Source of the DNA: Tigriopus japonicus
Lineage: Eukaryota > Arthropoda > Copepoda > Harpacticoida > Harpacticidae
NCBI GenBank assembly: GCA_010645155.1
Contig: CM021313.1
Span: forward strand, 1,730,588 to 1,794,587
Direction of reading: 5' to 3'
DNA length: 64,000 bases
Position 1 is the stretch's first letter. Each line of letters begins with the position of its first letter. This document shows, one piece after another, positions 52,401 through 62,576 of this stretch. Position numbers and translations under genes: made by a program. Below the pieces are notes generated by a model. It did not search any database. It saw only the letters and a program-made list of their open reading frames with translations, and was not told the DNA's origin.

Positions 52401-55400
52401 AAAACCACGTCTCCTTTAAGAACCAATCCTCCTCAATTGGGAACTGCTGATTGAAAAGTTTAACAAAGTTGGGGATGAGAATCGAAGTTGAGATCCTTCT
52501 TTCGGGAAAAAAAAATCCACAACTTGGTTTCTGAAAATTGCCTCAGAACAACCAAGACTTAAAAGTATTAGAAACGATTGACATACTCGATGAGTGCTTA
52601 AAAATACACTTTTAATTGTTCAACTTTTTAATTAGGAAGACGCTACAAAGATTTGATCAAGCTTTTTGTATTTCTCTCCCAAAAAGTGGTCCACATTAGG
52701 TTAAGATACAATGAAAACCAAAAGTGCCAATAAAGGTGAAGAATGCATCTAAAAGTTAAATGCATCAACTTCCCAGGCTTAGTAATATGTGTTTGCACTT
52801 GCATTTCTTCAATATATTTATCACCATTAGAGGACTGACAGGACAAAATTGAGTTAGCCCATGTAATGAATGGACCGTAATTGTATAAGTGTTTAGCCAA
52901 AGGATCAAAGCGAGCGAACTGTTCCACAATGTGGAGAATGTTGCACTTAATCTGTCAGATTTTTGGGCATCGCTCTGACAGATTTCGATGTCAAAAGTGC
53001 ATCATTTGCCCCGTCTTTGCCTTACCCACCCAAGTTCTCGCCTGAAGTCTGGACAAGTGGGATGAAAAGGGATCCGTTGTTGAGGAATAACACTCACAAT
53101 CGAATACAACAGGGTGAAAAATCCAAAGATCCAACATAGGGAACTGCCCTTGAAAACTTGAGCAAGGCATCCGAGGGAGTCCTAAATAAACACCCAGTGA
53201 ATTTTGTCACTTGAATCCGCGAAGTGAGAACGGGGCTTGGATTACGAATGGTTCCACCTCGAAGTACGAACGACCGAACGAAAGATCAAGAAGGAGCGGA
53301 AATGCATTTCATAATTTGATTCTCCGTGTTGGTGAAACCGTAGGTCGGCGGATGTTCCGCGTCATTGCCCTTGGGTCCTAAATGGAGCCAACTTTAGTCA
53401 TGCTTCATTATTCCTACCTTTCCAGCCAATATCGTCGATCCTTGTTGGTGCAATGGTTCAACCACTTTGTTTGCTTCCTGTCAGATATTAACTGGACCAC
53501 TTGTTCAGGGGAAACAAGGTCGTTAGATTAAAATTCTAACATTTTATAAGTTGTAGGTCTCGATATCAAAATGGAGCAATTTAAGATATTTGGCTACGAA
53601 TAGTGAATACTTATCTCATTATGATAACTTTGAAGGCCCCTGTCTTGGAAAAAGGCCAAGTGGAAATAAATGTAATGAATTTAGCATCCAATCAAATAAA
53701 AAAGTACGTTTTTCGTTGTTATGTACGTATAAGATGAAGCGCCTTTTCACAAGGTGTCGCCTAAAAATTGAGAATGAAGCATATTCAATTTCTTTCCGCC
53801 AATTCCAAAAGGAAGTGAGGATCTCTAGATAATGAAGCTAAAGTACGCATGTGAACTGTTAGGTTATCGGATTATAGCTCTGGTCTAGTTACTTAATATG
53901 TATCAAATAGGATATGCACGTACATACAGGATGGGAAAAATGGACACGTGAGAATAATGATGGAGAATGTGGATGGGAATACATCAAAGTATTTTCTGGT
54001 TTCAGTCAAGATCGTTCCAGGAATGAAATGCTTTGGGGAACATTCATAGTTCCGTCGGATAAGAGAGAAATAATGTTTTGATCAAACAGTAACATTAAGT
54101 GGACAAAACTTGCTTGAATGAATGAGTCGAATTGCCCTTTGCTATTTTTTTTACGTGATCAATGCGCTTCGACAATTTACTCGTATTTCAATTGGTATCA
54201 ATATGAAATTACTTGAACCAACACTTGTGTAATAGCATTTAGATCAAACTGGAAATATCCCATGAAAAAAGGCTTATTTCTACTTGAACATTCCTATGTT
54301 AGGGCTAATATGTCATCAAAGTAGCATTTCCGCAACTTTAACTATGATAAAGTGTTCTGCTTGAAGAGAGCATGACAATTCTCATGAGAAGACTCCAAAT
54401 TGACCCAAAGAAGCTACTGTAGCAAATGTTCTTATTCCCTCAGGCGTTTTTATGTTGATTCTAGCTCAAACGTCTCCTTAAATGTAAATTCATGGCATTT
54501 TTTTCTGCTCAAAGCGCTTCTTCTTCATCTTCTTCTTCATAGTCCGCGTTGACAAAACTTCAAGTTAGATTAATCAAGTCATGGCTCGTGAAATCTTCAA
54601 GAATACCCTCAGGGCCAGGCAACCGGGTCACAAGATGAAAAAAAAGCCTTTCAAAGCAAGCCTCAAGCTCAAATACTGTTTGTAGCGTGTAACCCAAGAG
54701 TGACAGTACATACGAGTCCTACATACACACAGAACGTCACATTGAGTGAGGCACAAGTTTCTCTTCACTGAAATTACGCTCTGATATGTGTGCAAGAAGT
54801 TTGGTGGATTGCGATCCAGCTGTCACTTTGGACCATTGGAATGAAACTAATTCAAGCTCGCTTTTCGGATGCCAAACTTGGCCAAATTTTCATGCTTTGC
54901 GAACGTCAGAGAGGAATTGGTGTATTCTATGCAATCTCCTTGAGAACGAACTGCTAACAAACTGGGCATATTTCTCTCTACTCTTTTAGGTACCATGACA
55001 ACCAGAGACTGTCTCCGAATTCTCAAACAATCATACATCCATTGAAAACGGTTCTGAAAACTGACCAGGATCCAATGAATGAATCCAGTTCCTCTTCCTC
55101 GACTTCGTCACCCTCTAAATCAATGGAACCCAAAACCAATCAAGGAGGGCCCAGCTTTGCTCGTGGAGGCAGAGATTACCATTCCGTGATCACCTTGCAG
55201 CATGTTCAGCCCGATCAGAGTGGGCGTTACACTTGTAAGCCATCGTCAGATGTGCACCAGCTTCCAGAGACTCACGTCGATCTTCACATTGTTAAAGGTG
55301 AGTCGGGCCTTCATTCTCGTTGCAATGACTATAATTCGTCTCAAACTAAGACCATATTATGAGCCTTGGCAGAGCCATATGGTAAAAGTTTTAGACGAAG

Positions 55401-58400
55401 AATTTGTATCATAGTTTGGGCGAACTTGTGGCTCAATATTAGATTAGAATCCGATATGCTGAGTCATGGATTGCTTACTAAGAGATCTACCATTGAAGGC
55501 CTGGATTCCTGTATAGTACATAATGGTAGCGAAATGAAGTCCCTTCATCTTTCAAAACCGAAGGAGCTTGTTCCATAACTTATTTGTCTGAGCTCTTGGC
55601 CTCAGGCCTCTTTTACTGGACCTGCCGATTATTCATTTTCCGTGCTGAATTCGCGAATTTCAAGGCTAGAGGATCTGGCAATTTAGCAGGGAAGAAAGAA
55701 CGAACCATTCGCATCCTTGAATCATTGGGAAATTTAAAGCCAATATCAAACGTCTTCCAACGCTGTCGTCCCTTTGCAACAATTTTATTGAGAGCTTAAA
55801 ATTTCAAATGGTTCGAAATTTCAACCGTACAAAAGGCATATTGAAGCTGTCTGTTCAGTCGCGCAAAAACGCTAGAATCGCATGAAACTATTCGCTTATT
55901 CATCAAGGTTTGGAATGGTTTGCCGAGGTTCGAACCCTTTTTCTTGAGCTCCCCTCGAAAGTGATTTTCTGGAGAGAACCTGATTTCCTTTGTGATAAAA
56001 TCATCCTGCATTCCAAACTTCATTACCTTCCAATTTCGTCTTAAATTAAGTTGTTATGCATGAAATTCCCAAGAATAACAAAATAAATATCTGAAACTTA
56101 CACTCGTTCAAGTCAAGCTTTGTTAGTAATCCAAGGCACAAAATTGCCTTTCTTATATGAGTTTAGGGCCCGAAAGTTCGTAACTTTGTTCAACCTTTGA
56201 CTTTAAATGGCTCAACGATTGTTCCAACACAATTTTCACCACGTGTCAATCTTGACATCCACTTGAAGGCCTTTTTTTGCCAGCGAATTTAACGACTGAA
56301 GCAAACCAGCCACTCATTCAAGGTTTATGAAGGAGCGTAAAAGGCCCTTTCGGTTTTCTTCTTCCTCGCATGGTGTGCACAAAACTTTTGGAGAATGAAA
56401 TATGTGTGTGAGGACATGGTGCATTGGTCCAACCACAACTGCCACGGAACCGAAGGGTCCAATTCAGCGAGCCTTCCTTATATACGTACATCGTTCGCAA
56501 CGAAACTATTTCGATTTCTTCCGCAAGTTAAGGAGTCCAAACCTTGACACAGCAGTTTTACAACTTCAGTTGACCAATTCCACGCGAGACAACAAGGTTT
56601 TTTTTCGACAGGAACCACACAAGGCCCTCCCCATTTTAGCCACTACAGAAGACGAGGCTGCTAAAATGCCTCAAACTCCATATATCCAGTCGATAAATCA
56701 GAATTGGAAATGAGCTTGTCTGAACCAAACTATGTTGAGACGAGGGGAAAAACACAAGTAGCGAACTCTGTACTCACTATATGGTACACATTCGGAGTGT
56801 CAGAAGTAGCGCGACGATTCATGTAGTGCTAAAAGCCCACAAGTCTTGGATTTAGTCCTTATCCGAGTGAGAAAAGGCCACATTAAATGCACCACATTCA
56901 TCCCCAAGAGAAACTATGTGTTTATTTCACTTGAAAATATGTGTCTAGCCCCTTTATAATGGCCTTTGGTTGCCCTTGGTTTAGCACAAAAGACTTGCTG
57001 ACACAGGGTTGGTGAGACAGTTGACAGTTCGGATTGCTCGAAATTGTTGGACTTGAACATTTAACCAGCGAACAAATGTTATTTTTGTCGTGGTTCTCTA
57101 CATATTTTATGAATGGTCTTATAAAATTCCAAGTGCTGGGGTCAAGTCGAGGACCAATTAAACTGGCCGTTGTTTAATCCCGGAAGTTGTTCAAGACTGC
57201 TGAAGAATGATTTTGAGGTTGGTTTATCGTAAAAACAGTGCATGTGTCAAAAGCATTCGCAAAATGCAACCAGTACGTTTAGCTTGAATCCCAAAAGACT
57301 GCCAAGCTTTTACAAAAGCTAAATGGTCTTGGCAATCTTCTGAAATTGCTACGCTTTAGGAATTCACAGTGGCAGGAAAAATAGTTCTGGCTGAAATTAC
57401 TTGAAGTTTCCCCCATCTTTCGTGCGTGGGGTATCCAGACTATAGGTAAACTGGGCCTGTAAATCGTTAAATTGCACCAGTTCCGGATTTATGCCAAATA
57501 TCGAAATAAAGATTTGATTCTAGTGAGCACATATTATTTCACAAATTTTGTTGTCAGACAAACATGTTCGAAGCTATGATTTAATTAGACAGGGTTGGGT
57601 GAACCCTGCACGTTTCGAAAAATGGACGTCAAGAGCGGGAAACTCGTCAAAATCCAATATTTTGTAAAGTAAAGATGTTGCTCATACTCATATTCTCTAA
57701 TGTTTGGTGAACATTTGTCTAGAAAAAATGGTAAAATTTGATTTGAGACAACATAACTTTGAAAGATACATCATTTTTGTCATGTTGCTCGCTCTCGACG
57801 CTTATTTTCTAAGTTTACAGGGGTCAACCAACATACCTTGCCTAATTGAATCATAGCTTCGAGCAAGTTTGTCTAAGAACAAAATTTGTAAAATAACATC
57901 TGCTCACAAGAAATAAATCTTCAATTCGATTTGTTCCATAGATCTAAAAATCGTGCATTTAAACGAGTTACAAGCCCAGTCTACCTCTAGTCTGGATATC
58001 CCTCGTACTTGATGGAAACCAATTCGTCTCTCCATTTCAAAAACGAACTGTAGATTGAAAATTATCGCTCCGAACTGTTTTCATATTTTAAAGGAATTTG
58101 TAGCTCCTCGTTATTTTGATATCGTTTTTGTGCCTTTCAAACACTTGAATGTGGACGATTAGGGTCCAAATTGAACCTCAGGGGCTTTTGAGTCGCTACT
58201 TGCTAATTTTTGATTGAGGCGATTAATGTACTTGCAAAAATACACTTGATGTTTCCATTAACGTGAAAAAAATCCAAAACTTTTTCAAGTTTTCAAGCCT
58301 CGGTTTTTCGTTACTTCCCACTTGGTACTGGTTTCCCATCACTTAGTGTCGATGTTTCGGTATATGAACTCAACTAGGTGGGTGGAAAATGTCAATAGTC

Positions 58401-61400
58401 ATTTTGTACATGGACACGTGCATTCAAACGGCAGATATCAAATACCCAAATCCAACAGGTTTTCCATCCAAATTCAGACCTCCTCGCCCATCTCTGTACG
58501 TGCGTGGTTATCCCCAAAACAATGGCCCACTCTCTCGTGTTTTGGGTTTGATAAGGAATTCAGGGTGCGTAAATGCTGCAAGCAATTTAGGCTCAAACTG
58601 TTGGAGTCGCTTATCAAACGAGTGACGGCCGATCCTGTTTAAAACGTTTCCAACTAAAGAGCTGAGCAGCTCGAAATACACTGACAGCTCAAAAGATCAT
58701 TTCAAGAAATCATTGGTGTCCACCAATGCCCTCGGTCATTTTTCTTCAAGTCATGACGTGGCTTCGTTATGGATGGTCATTGAAGTTGATCCTCGTCTAT
58801 CGGACGAGTAGTTCACTGCTGCGGCTTCTAACTTTTGATTCAGCTGAAGGTTCTTTTCGAAGTCTCGTTGCTTAGGTCTATGAACTGAATTACGTGTGTT
58901 AAAACTGCTGAGACTTTGGAAAGATGTGAAGGCTAAAGTACATATGTATGTATGAAGGAAAAATCTCCAAAGATTCTTGGACATTTTTGGCCAGAGTTCA
59001 ATCGAAAAAGAGGGGGGTTTTCCTTTTTCTCAAAATGTGACTTGGAACAAACTATGACACATTTTCCAATTTTTAGAGCCTGAGCCTGTCACCCATTAGA
59101 GTGATATCTGATAGCTTGCAAATTTAGTTCCACAAACCCACGCAGTCACCAATCAAGTTGAGAGGCAATGGAGAAACGAAAAATTTCCGCTTGTTTACCC
59201 CATGAACTTGGAAATGAAAGCCAAACCAGTCAGTTGATCTCCACGGTGATCCCATTCTGGATTTGTTACACGACATGACCAGACTACGAATGAGTAGTAG
59301 GAAGAATTTTGCTTCCTCGTTTTTATGAGCCACGTTCCAAACGCTCTTGTTCCATATGTGGCAGTAGAAGGGTTAAATATTGAAGAAACACAAAGCACAG
59401 CAATTCATTAACATTTTTGTATTAAAGATGGTCATTGAAGTAGCACATATCTCTGACTTGCTCATTTCAAAACTTACCCAAAGTTGACTCAAAACGCAAA
59501 GAAAAAAAACATTAGGATGGCACATCGCAACTCTCTTTATGAAATAGAGAGATGGTGTCTGTACCTTTTTTGAGCAGGTGGCAAGAATGGCTTTTGGTTT
59601 CAGCTTTGGGGCGTCTAACCGTTGTTTCGGAGTGAGCATATTTGTCTGAAAACCCTTTTTGGGGCTTTTTTCTCTCTTCCGCATTTCTGTGCCCTATGTA
59701 TGTATGAGTCGCATGGAAGTAAACAACCGTGAGGCTTTTGAACGCTTTACGAACTTGAAACGGAATATGTTTAATCTTCAAATGAAAGGAATCTTATATT
59801 GAGTCAAGAGCAAACGGTGGGCATTTCTTACTATTCGGGTTTTTCATCAAGAATTAATATTTCATATGATGACCTTCCTCAGGAAGGACTACGACATCAT
59901 GTTTTCCCAGTCCCAAAGGTTGATTGAAGCTGGTGCATTTCAGGACGGTACGAGGGGTGTGCAAGGATAAATTATAAATTGTAGATTGACTTTTTGAGCA
60001 AGTCAGGTTTTATCTTAATTTCCCTAAAATTGGCAAGAAGAGGAGCTCTTCATCTGGAGGCTGATTTTAGCTTGCAACTGACTCTTGATGTTGTTTTGAG
60101 TTTCGTGGAAACTCAAGGAACATGGTCAACAACAAATCGACATTTTTTTTCTTTTGGAAAAATTGCAGGGGTAAACCAAAGTTAATCTCTCCTTTAACCA
60201 GGGTTGGTCAGGGGGATTATCCCCTCCAAAAAGAGTCCCGTTTATCCCCCTTGGGATAAACGGGATTTTCCTTCAAGCAGTAAAAGGGATTAACGGGATA
60301 AACGGGATTTTCCTACTTTTCAAGCTTTTTTCCTACTTTTCACGCTTTTTTCCTACTTTTCAAGCATTTTTTCTTACTCTTCAAGCATTTTTTCCGACCT
60401 TAAAAGCATTTTTTTCTTGCTCTTCAAGCATTCTTACCTTAAAAGCAAATTTCTCTTACTCTTCCAGCATTTTTTCCTACCTTAAAAACATTTTTTCTGT
60501 CTTCAAGCATTTTATCCTATCTTAAAAGCAATTTTCCTACGTTTCAAGCGTTTCTTCCTCATTTCTATAATTATTCACAAATTTCTGTAACAGTATATTA
60601 CCCACAAAATCTCACTTTTTTCAATTAAGTCCCACACAAAAAATGATTTCCATTACTACAATGAAAACTCCTAGGTTTTTAGCTTTTATTTGTTTGTGTT
60701 TCCGAAGTCAAAACGCAGCTTTGCAGCTGTAATCTGATATAGGCTGTCTGCTCTGTAGGAATATTGCAGGGTTAGTTGGGGGACTTTCTCATCCCTAAAG
60801 CGTCCTGTTTTTTGGGATTAACGGGATTTTCCTCCAAGGAATAACAGGGATAAAGGGGATTTCCCTCCTTTATCAAACAAATTCCCCTTATTTCTAGAAA
60901 TTACTTCATTTTTGTGTCTTTGTATTACATTCACTGAGCATGAAGTTTTCTTACCTCAATATCTTCAACTGTGGAAGACTTCAATTTCATCACCACTCGA
61001 CAAGTATTGTCAATTGTAACATGTTTTTTGAGTTTGATAATATATAACAATTATTTCTGTTATATATCTGTTAAATATTGTAAATATATTTTATTGATAT
61101 TTATATTAAGCCTTTAGTGTTTGATCGGCCATTTTCAGGGATGCCAAAAAGTATTCAAACATGTCAAAATCGGAACAAAATTTGCTTTATTTCGTTTATC
61201 CACCGGTTCATCCCGTTTATCCTCCCATTTATCCCGTTTATCCCCCCATTTATCCCGTTTATCCCCCAATTTATCCCGTTTATCCCCGGGTAAAGGGGAT
61301 AAATCGAAAAAGTTGATCCCCCGACCAACCCTGCCTTTAACTGACTCCTTTTGGCCCCAATTATATTTTTGGGCAACTACTTGAAAGATTTTGACCCAAG

Positions 61401-61755
61401 CTTTAAAAGATCGCCATTAGATGGTGTGTGAGAGGGTGTTAACTATGAGCTGAGCTAACAAGAAGTTTCCCTTTACTTGCCTACATTCCCCAATATCTAT
61501 AGGCGTGTTTGTTAAGCTTGGGTTATAATCCTTCATAGAGATCTTTTTGAAAATCTGATTTCTGTTTCAGGCGAGACGTTAGCCGCCAAATCTGAGCGTG
61601 ACCACAATGAGGATAGTGGTCATCTGATGAACTCGTCGGCCTCGCAAGCCTCTTCAACCTCCTCTAGTGGAGGATTTGTTCAAACTTCGACCAATTTGGG
61701 TTTGGTGGAAATGGTGGCGCTCACGGTTGCAATTTGCCGATTGCTATGCTTGTAG
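22405..61755 (+). CDS. dpr-like: Dpr-family (ZIG-8-like) two-Ig cell-surface protein, seven coding exons
   Basis: The spliced product is 363 residues, joined from exons 22405-22447, 39917-40143, 41853-41977, 49226-49314, 50984-51098, 54990-55297 and 61571-61755. All six junctions keep frame and use GT-AG; five donors are GTAAGT and one is GTGAGT. The order is: signal peptide (residues 1 to about 17); a spacer; Ig1 with Cys81, Trp93 and Cys144; Ig2 with Cys186, Trp200 and Cys282; a Ser-rich linker (303-343); and a hydrophobic C-terminus (345-363) with no tail after it, as in a GPI-anchor signal. Dpr hallmarks are PTNVTAQVGGPAFLPCKVKQ, AVSWVRKRD, TFISDDRF, DAGVYECQIST and, in Ig2, DQSGRYTC. Sequons lie at N68, N230 and N323. 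In flies, Dprs bind DIP proteins in matching neuron pairs to direct synaptic wiring; the same role here follows from family membership. Oddities are the Ser-rich insertion in Ig2 (about 226-250) and about 39 kb of gene for 1.1 kb of coding sequence. Exon 1 is the least certain part. Confidence 0.93.
23541..23808 (+). mobile_element. tRNA-derived SINE with simple-repeat tail
   Basis: The head has an A-box-like TGCTGTCGTGG (23561-23571) and a B-box-like GGTTCGATTCT (23605-23615). Their starts are 44 bases apart, the spacing of an intronless tRNA. The acceptor and T stems do not pair properly, so this is not a working tRNA gene. A non-tRNA body follows and ends in (ACC)n(AAC)n (23773-23806), a typical SINE tail. 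No target duplication was found, and the body family is unknown. Confidence 0.55.
28920..29170 (-). pseudogene. Fossil of a Tc1/mariner-like transposase C-terminus
   Basis: Read on the minus strand, pieces in different frames match the end of a Tc1/mariner transposase: a DLNPWNFLF block, then VETRACAMPHRNIDALKAAV, then a block ending GDGGHIED before a stop at 28920-28922. At least two frameshifts separate the blocks. The usual acidic residue after the DLNP motif (DLNPxD) is Asn here, so the catalytic position is also lost. The N-terminal two thirds and clear terminal repeats are missing. The remnant is small, broken and inactive, inside dpr intron 1. Confidence 0.75.
32271..33204. mobile_element. 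Foldback transposon 1 (934 bp, 9-bp target duplication)
   Basis: Two inverted arms of about 204 bp (32271-32474 and 33001-33204) align without gaps and with only about seven mismatches by eye. Each arm is itself made of about 16-bp direct repeats, such as GGATAACTGGGTACA, CGGAAAACTCGGTACA and GAAGATTCAGTACAA. The ends are GGTTCCAGGATAAC and its complement, and ttcatcaac flanks both sides exactly (32262-32270 and 33205-33213). Long inverted arms of short repeats with 9-bp duplications are the design of Drosophila Foldback elements (MULE-NOF group). No transposase is present, so mobilisation would need one from elsewhere. The family assignment is by architecture only. Confidence 0.88.
32597..32750. 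repeat. 22-bp satellite, seven copies
   Basis: Seven contiguous 22-bp units beginning GTTAAATMTGACTAACTT run from 32597 to 32750 without length variation. The only variation noticed is CTG versus ATG at one site: the outer copies carry the CTG form and the inner four the ATG form. The array lies in the loop between the two arms of foldback 1. Confidence 0.95.
33305..33680. repeat. T-rich low-complexity tract with GCATTTTT motifs
   Basis: A T-rich stretch repeating variants of TTTTTGCATTTTTG, starting about 100 bases past foldback 1. It gives spurious Lys/Asn-rich frames on the minus strand. No element boundaries were found. Confidence 0.7.
34378..35142. mobile_element. Foldback transposon 2 (765 bp, 8-9 bp target duplication)
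   Basis: The left end reads GGGACTATATGATAATAG; the right end on the other strand reads GGGATCCTATGAAATTAG. They are followed by a shared GCGGATCAAAAGAGAGTG and about 30 further collinear bases, after which the arms diverge in repeat number. The arms are degenerate repeats of 15-17 bp built on CAAAATAGAGCC and CAAAAGAGAGTG cores. The flanks are atttgggcc (34369-34377) and atttgggcg (35143-35151), an 8-base match with a ninth-base mismatch. There is no coding capacity. The architecture matches foldback 1, 1.2 kb away, but the sequence is unrelated. Confidence 0.8.
39253..39284. repeat. (GAAA)n microsatellite
   Basis: About eight imperfect GAAA units on the plus strand within dpr intron 1. Confidence 0.85.
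39692..39729. repeat. (GAG)n(GAA)n purine tract
   Basis: GAG triplets passing into GAA triplets, 190-225 bases upstream of dpr exon 2. Purine-only on the transcribed-sense strand, so it is not part of the pyrimidine tract of the acceptor. Confidence 0.85.
39917..40143 (+). CDS. dpr-like: dpr-like exon 2 (N-terminal spacer and start of Ig1)
   Basis: The acceptor is TTGTTCCAG and the donor GTAAGT at 40144. It encodes residues 15-90: a low-conservation linker, then the first strands of Ig1 with the sequon NVT (N68) and the first disulfide cysteine (C81) in PAFLPCKVKQ. It ends in phase 0 after NRA, immediately before the VSW core of the next exon, the usual Dpr exon boundary. Confidence 0.92.
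40144..41852 (+). other. dpr-like: dpr-like intron 2
   Basis: 1709 bases between GTAAGT and CTTTCAG. Nothing but short AT-rich tracts is recognisable inside. Confidence 0.8.
41853..41977 (+). CDS. dpr-like: dpr-like exon 3 (middle of Ig1)
   Basis: Encodes residues 91-131 plus two bases of Lys132: VSWVRKRD with the Ig core tryptophan W93, then TFISDDRF and EWNLHIK. These blocks are highly characteristic of Dpr Ig1, the domain that contacts DIP partners in flies. The acceptor is ACTTTCAG and the donor GTAAGT. Confidence 0.95.
41978..49225 (+). other. dpr-like: dpr-like intron 3 (7.2 kb)
   Basis: Contains (AACC)n at 42335-42355, (AG)n at 44930-44946 and TACGTACC-type clusters near 43324-43350 and 45620-45650. 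Open frames of up to 170 codons occur (43374-43886 minus; 46720-47136 plus) without any recognisable feature. No mobile element could be delimited. Confidence 0.6.
49226..49314 (+). CDS. dpr-like: dpr-like exon 4 (end of Ig1)
   Basis: Encodes residues 133-161 with the split codons at both ends: PVRLSDAGVYECQISTK, containing the D-x-G-x-Y-x-C motif and the second Ig1 cysteine C144, then the last strand leading to VV. The acceptor is TTATTACAG and the donor GTAAGT at 49315. Confidence 0.95.
49315..50983 (+). other. dpr-like: dpr-like intron 4
   Basis: 1669 bases. Overlapping open frames on both strands near 49540-50166 have no recognisable domain. Two possible 3' splice sites six bases apart end the intron (AG at 50982-50983 or 50988-50989). 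Confidence 0.75.
50984..51098 (+). CDS. dpr-like: dpr-like exon 5 (start of Ig2)
   Basis: Encodes VPVVEIESD, then GSQVRLTC with the first Ig2 cysteine C186 and RPRFVNW with core tryptophan W200, whose codon is completed by exon 6. The start at 50984 follows TTTTCTAG and keeps the VVVP linker common in Dprs. Using the AG at 50988-50989 instead would drop two residues without changing frame. Confidence 0.92.
51099..54989 (+). other. dpr-like: dpr-like intron 5 (3.9 kb)
   Basis: AT-rich, bounded by GTAAGT and CTTTTAG. No gene, element or strong repeat was recognised. Confidence 0.7.
54990..55297 (+). CDS. dpr-like: dpr-like exon 6 (most of Ig2)
   Basis: Begins with YHDNQRL, the usual Dpr sequence after the Ig2 tryptophan. 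A hydrophilic Ser/Lys/Pro-rich stretch (residues about 226-250, including six serines in a row) follows, then SVITLQHVQPDQSGRYTC with the closing cysteine C282 and a final strand HVDLHIVK. The donor is GTGAGT at 55298. A sequon lies at N230. Confidence 0.95.
60199..61333. mobile_element. hAT-like non-autonomous element (1135 bp, 8-bp target duplication)
   Basis: Starts CAGGGTTGGTCAGGGGGAT and ends with the complement of CAGGGTTGGTCGGGGGAT. The exact 8-bp duplication cctttaac lies at 60191-60198 and 61334-61341. CAG termini and 8-bp duplications are hAT hallmarks. Inside the left end are GGGATAAACGGGATTTTCC repeats (60253-60312) and a degenerate array of about 24-bp TTTTCCTACTTTTCAAGC units (60303-60560). 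The right end has an array of TTATCCCGTTTATCCCC units in opposite orientation (61193-61290). A second left terminus, CAGGGTTAGTTGGGGGA, begins at 60767. No transposase frame was found. Confidence 0.85.
60303..60560. repeat. Degenerate tandem array inside the hAT-like element
   Basis: About ten variants of a roughly 24-bp unit with the core TTTTTCCTACTTTTCAAGC, alternating with CCTTAAAAGCA forms further along. It lies entirely within the 60199-61333 element. Confidence 0.8.
61571..61755 (+). CDS. dpr-like: dpr-like exon 7 (linker, GPI-anchor signal and stop)
   Basis: Encodes GETLAAKSER, a Ser/Gly-rich linker with sequon N323, and then a C-terminal hydrophobic segment GLVEMVALTVAICRLLCL directly followed by TAG (61753-61755). 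Small residues at about 324-337 offer GPI attachment sites. The absence of any charged tail argues against a transmembrane anchor. The GE after the Ig2 end is also seen in fly Dprs. Confidence 0.9.
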
Positions 61756-61858
61756 AATGGACAAGACTAGGATTAGTAGACGCGACACCTACAAATTACA
61801 AGCCCCACCTACTATATACATGTTACCATGAGTATTATTCATGACTATTTTTTGAATT

Positions 61859-61864
61859 AATAAA
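61859..61864 (+). other. dpr-like: Polyadenylation signal of the dpr-like gene
   Basis: AATAAA lies 104 bases after the stop codon, implying a 3' UTR of about 125-135 bases if cleavage is 10-30 bases downstream. Confidence 0.6.
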
Positions 61865-62576
61865 GACATCCGCTGAATGGCACTTTCCTTTGGATTTGAC
61901 TACAGGCAGCATTGAAGGGATTTAAGGATTCGCGGATCAAACAAAGGCTGAGGGAGAAATTAGGTTTCATTCGTTGGCAGTGTTCCCTTTAAACAAAGCT
62001 TCCACACACAAACACTGCATGACGGAAACTCCATTTTTCTTCGTTTGCGCAGTGCAGAAAAACTGCAATCGAAGGCTCATATTGTGCTAAAACCGAACAA
62101 GCGTGTTCGCACATGTTAAACCACTTGTTTCTTTAGTGAGGCCCTCTTCTCGGACAAATATAACCTTGTCTCTGAAATTGCTCAATGTTGGCGTCTAGAC
62201 TCGATGCACAAACTAAAAAACTCTCTATGGCACAAAAGATGGCTTGACAAGCCTTGTGTCATTTTCTAACCTTGAAAATGGTGTTCGCTTCAAAGTCCAT
62301 GAAGTCTTTGAAACTAGCTTGAACTTTGTGATTTCGGTGAAAAGTAACTTTCATTTTTGGAAAGATCACTTAATTGAAGGCCTTTGTTAGTTTTTAGGGC
62401 AGCAATAGGCAATGAGAGGGTTCTACCACAACGCTTGTCCATCAGCTTTCCCTTATGCTTTGATAAGCAAATACAGTTGAAGCTAATTTGGCACAAATTG
62501 GATTGAATAATTTTCGTCTTTGTTTCAAAAAGGAAAAAGTCTCATGTAAAATTGACAATGACGGATCAAAAAGGTC

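Larger units (their letters stand above)
55298..61570 (+). other. dpr-like: dpr-like intron 6 (6.3 kb)
   Basis: Holds the hAT-like element 60199-61333 near its 3' end. The rest is AT-rich with no recognisable gene. The acceptor TCTGTTTCAG lies about 230 bases beyond the element. Confidence 0.7.

Noticed and set aside
55927..55937. Perfect B-box sequence GGTTCGAACCC, suggesting a tRNA or SINE
   Set aside because: No A box at tRNA spacing and no cloverleaf can be formed around it.
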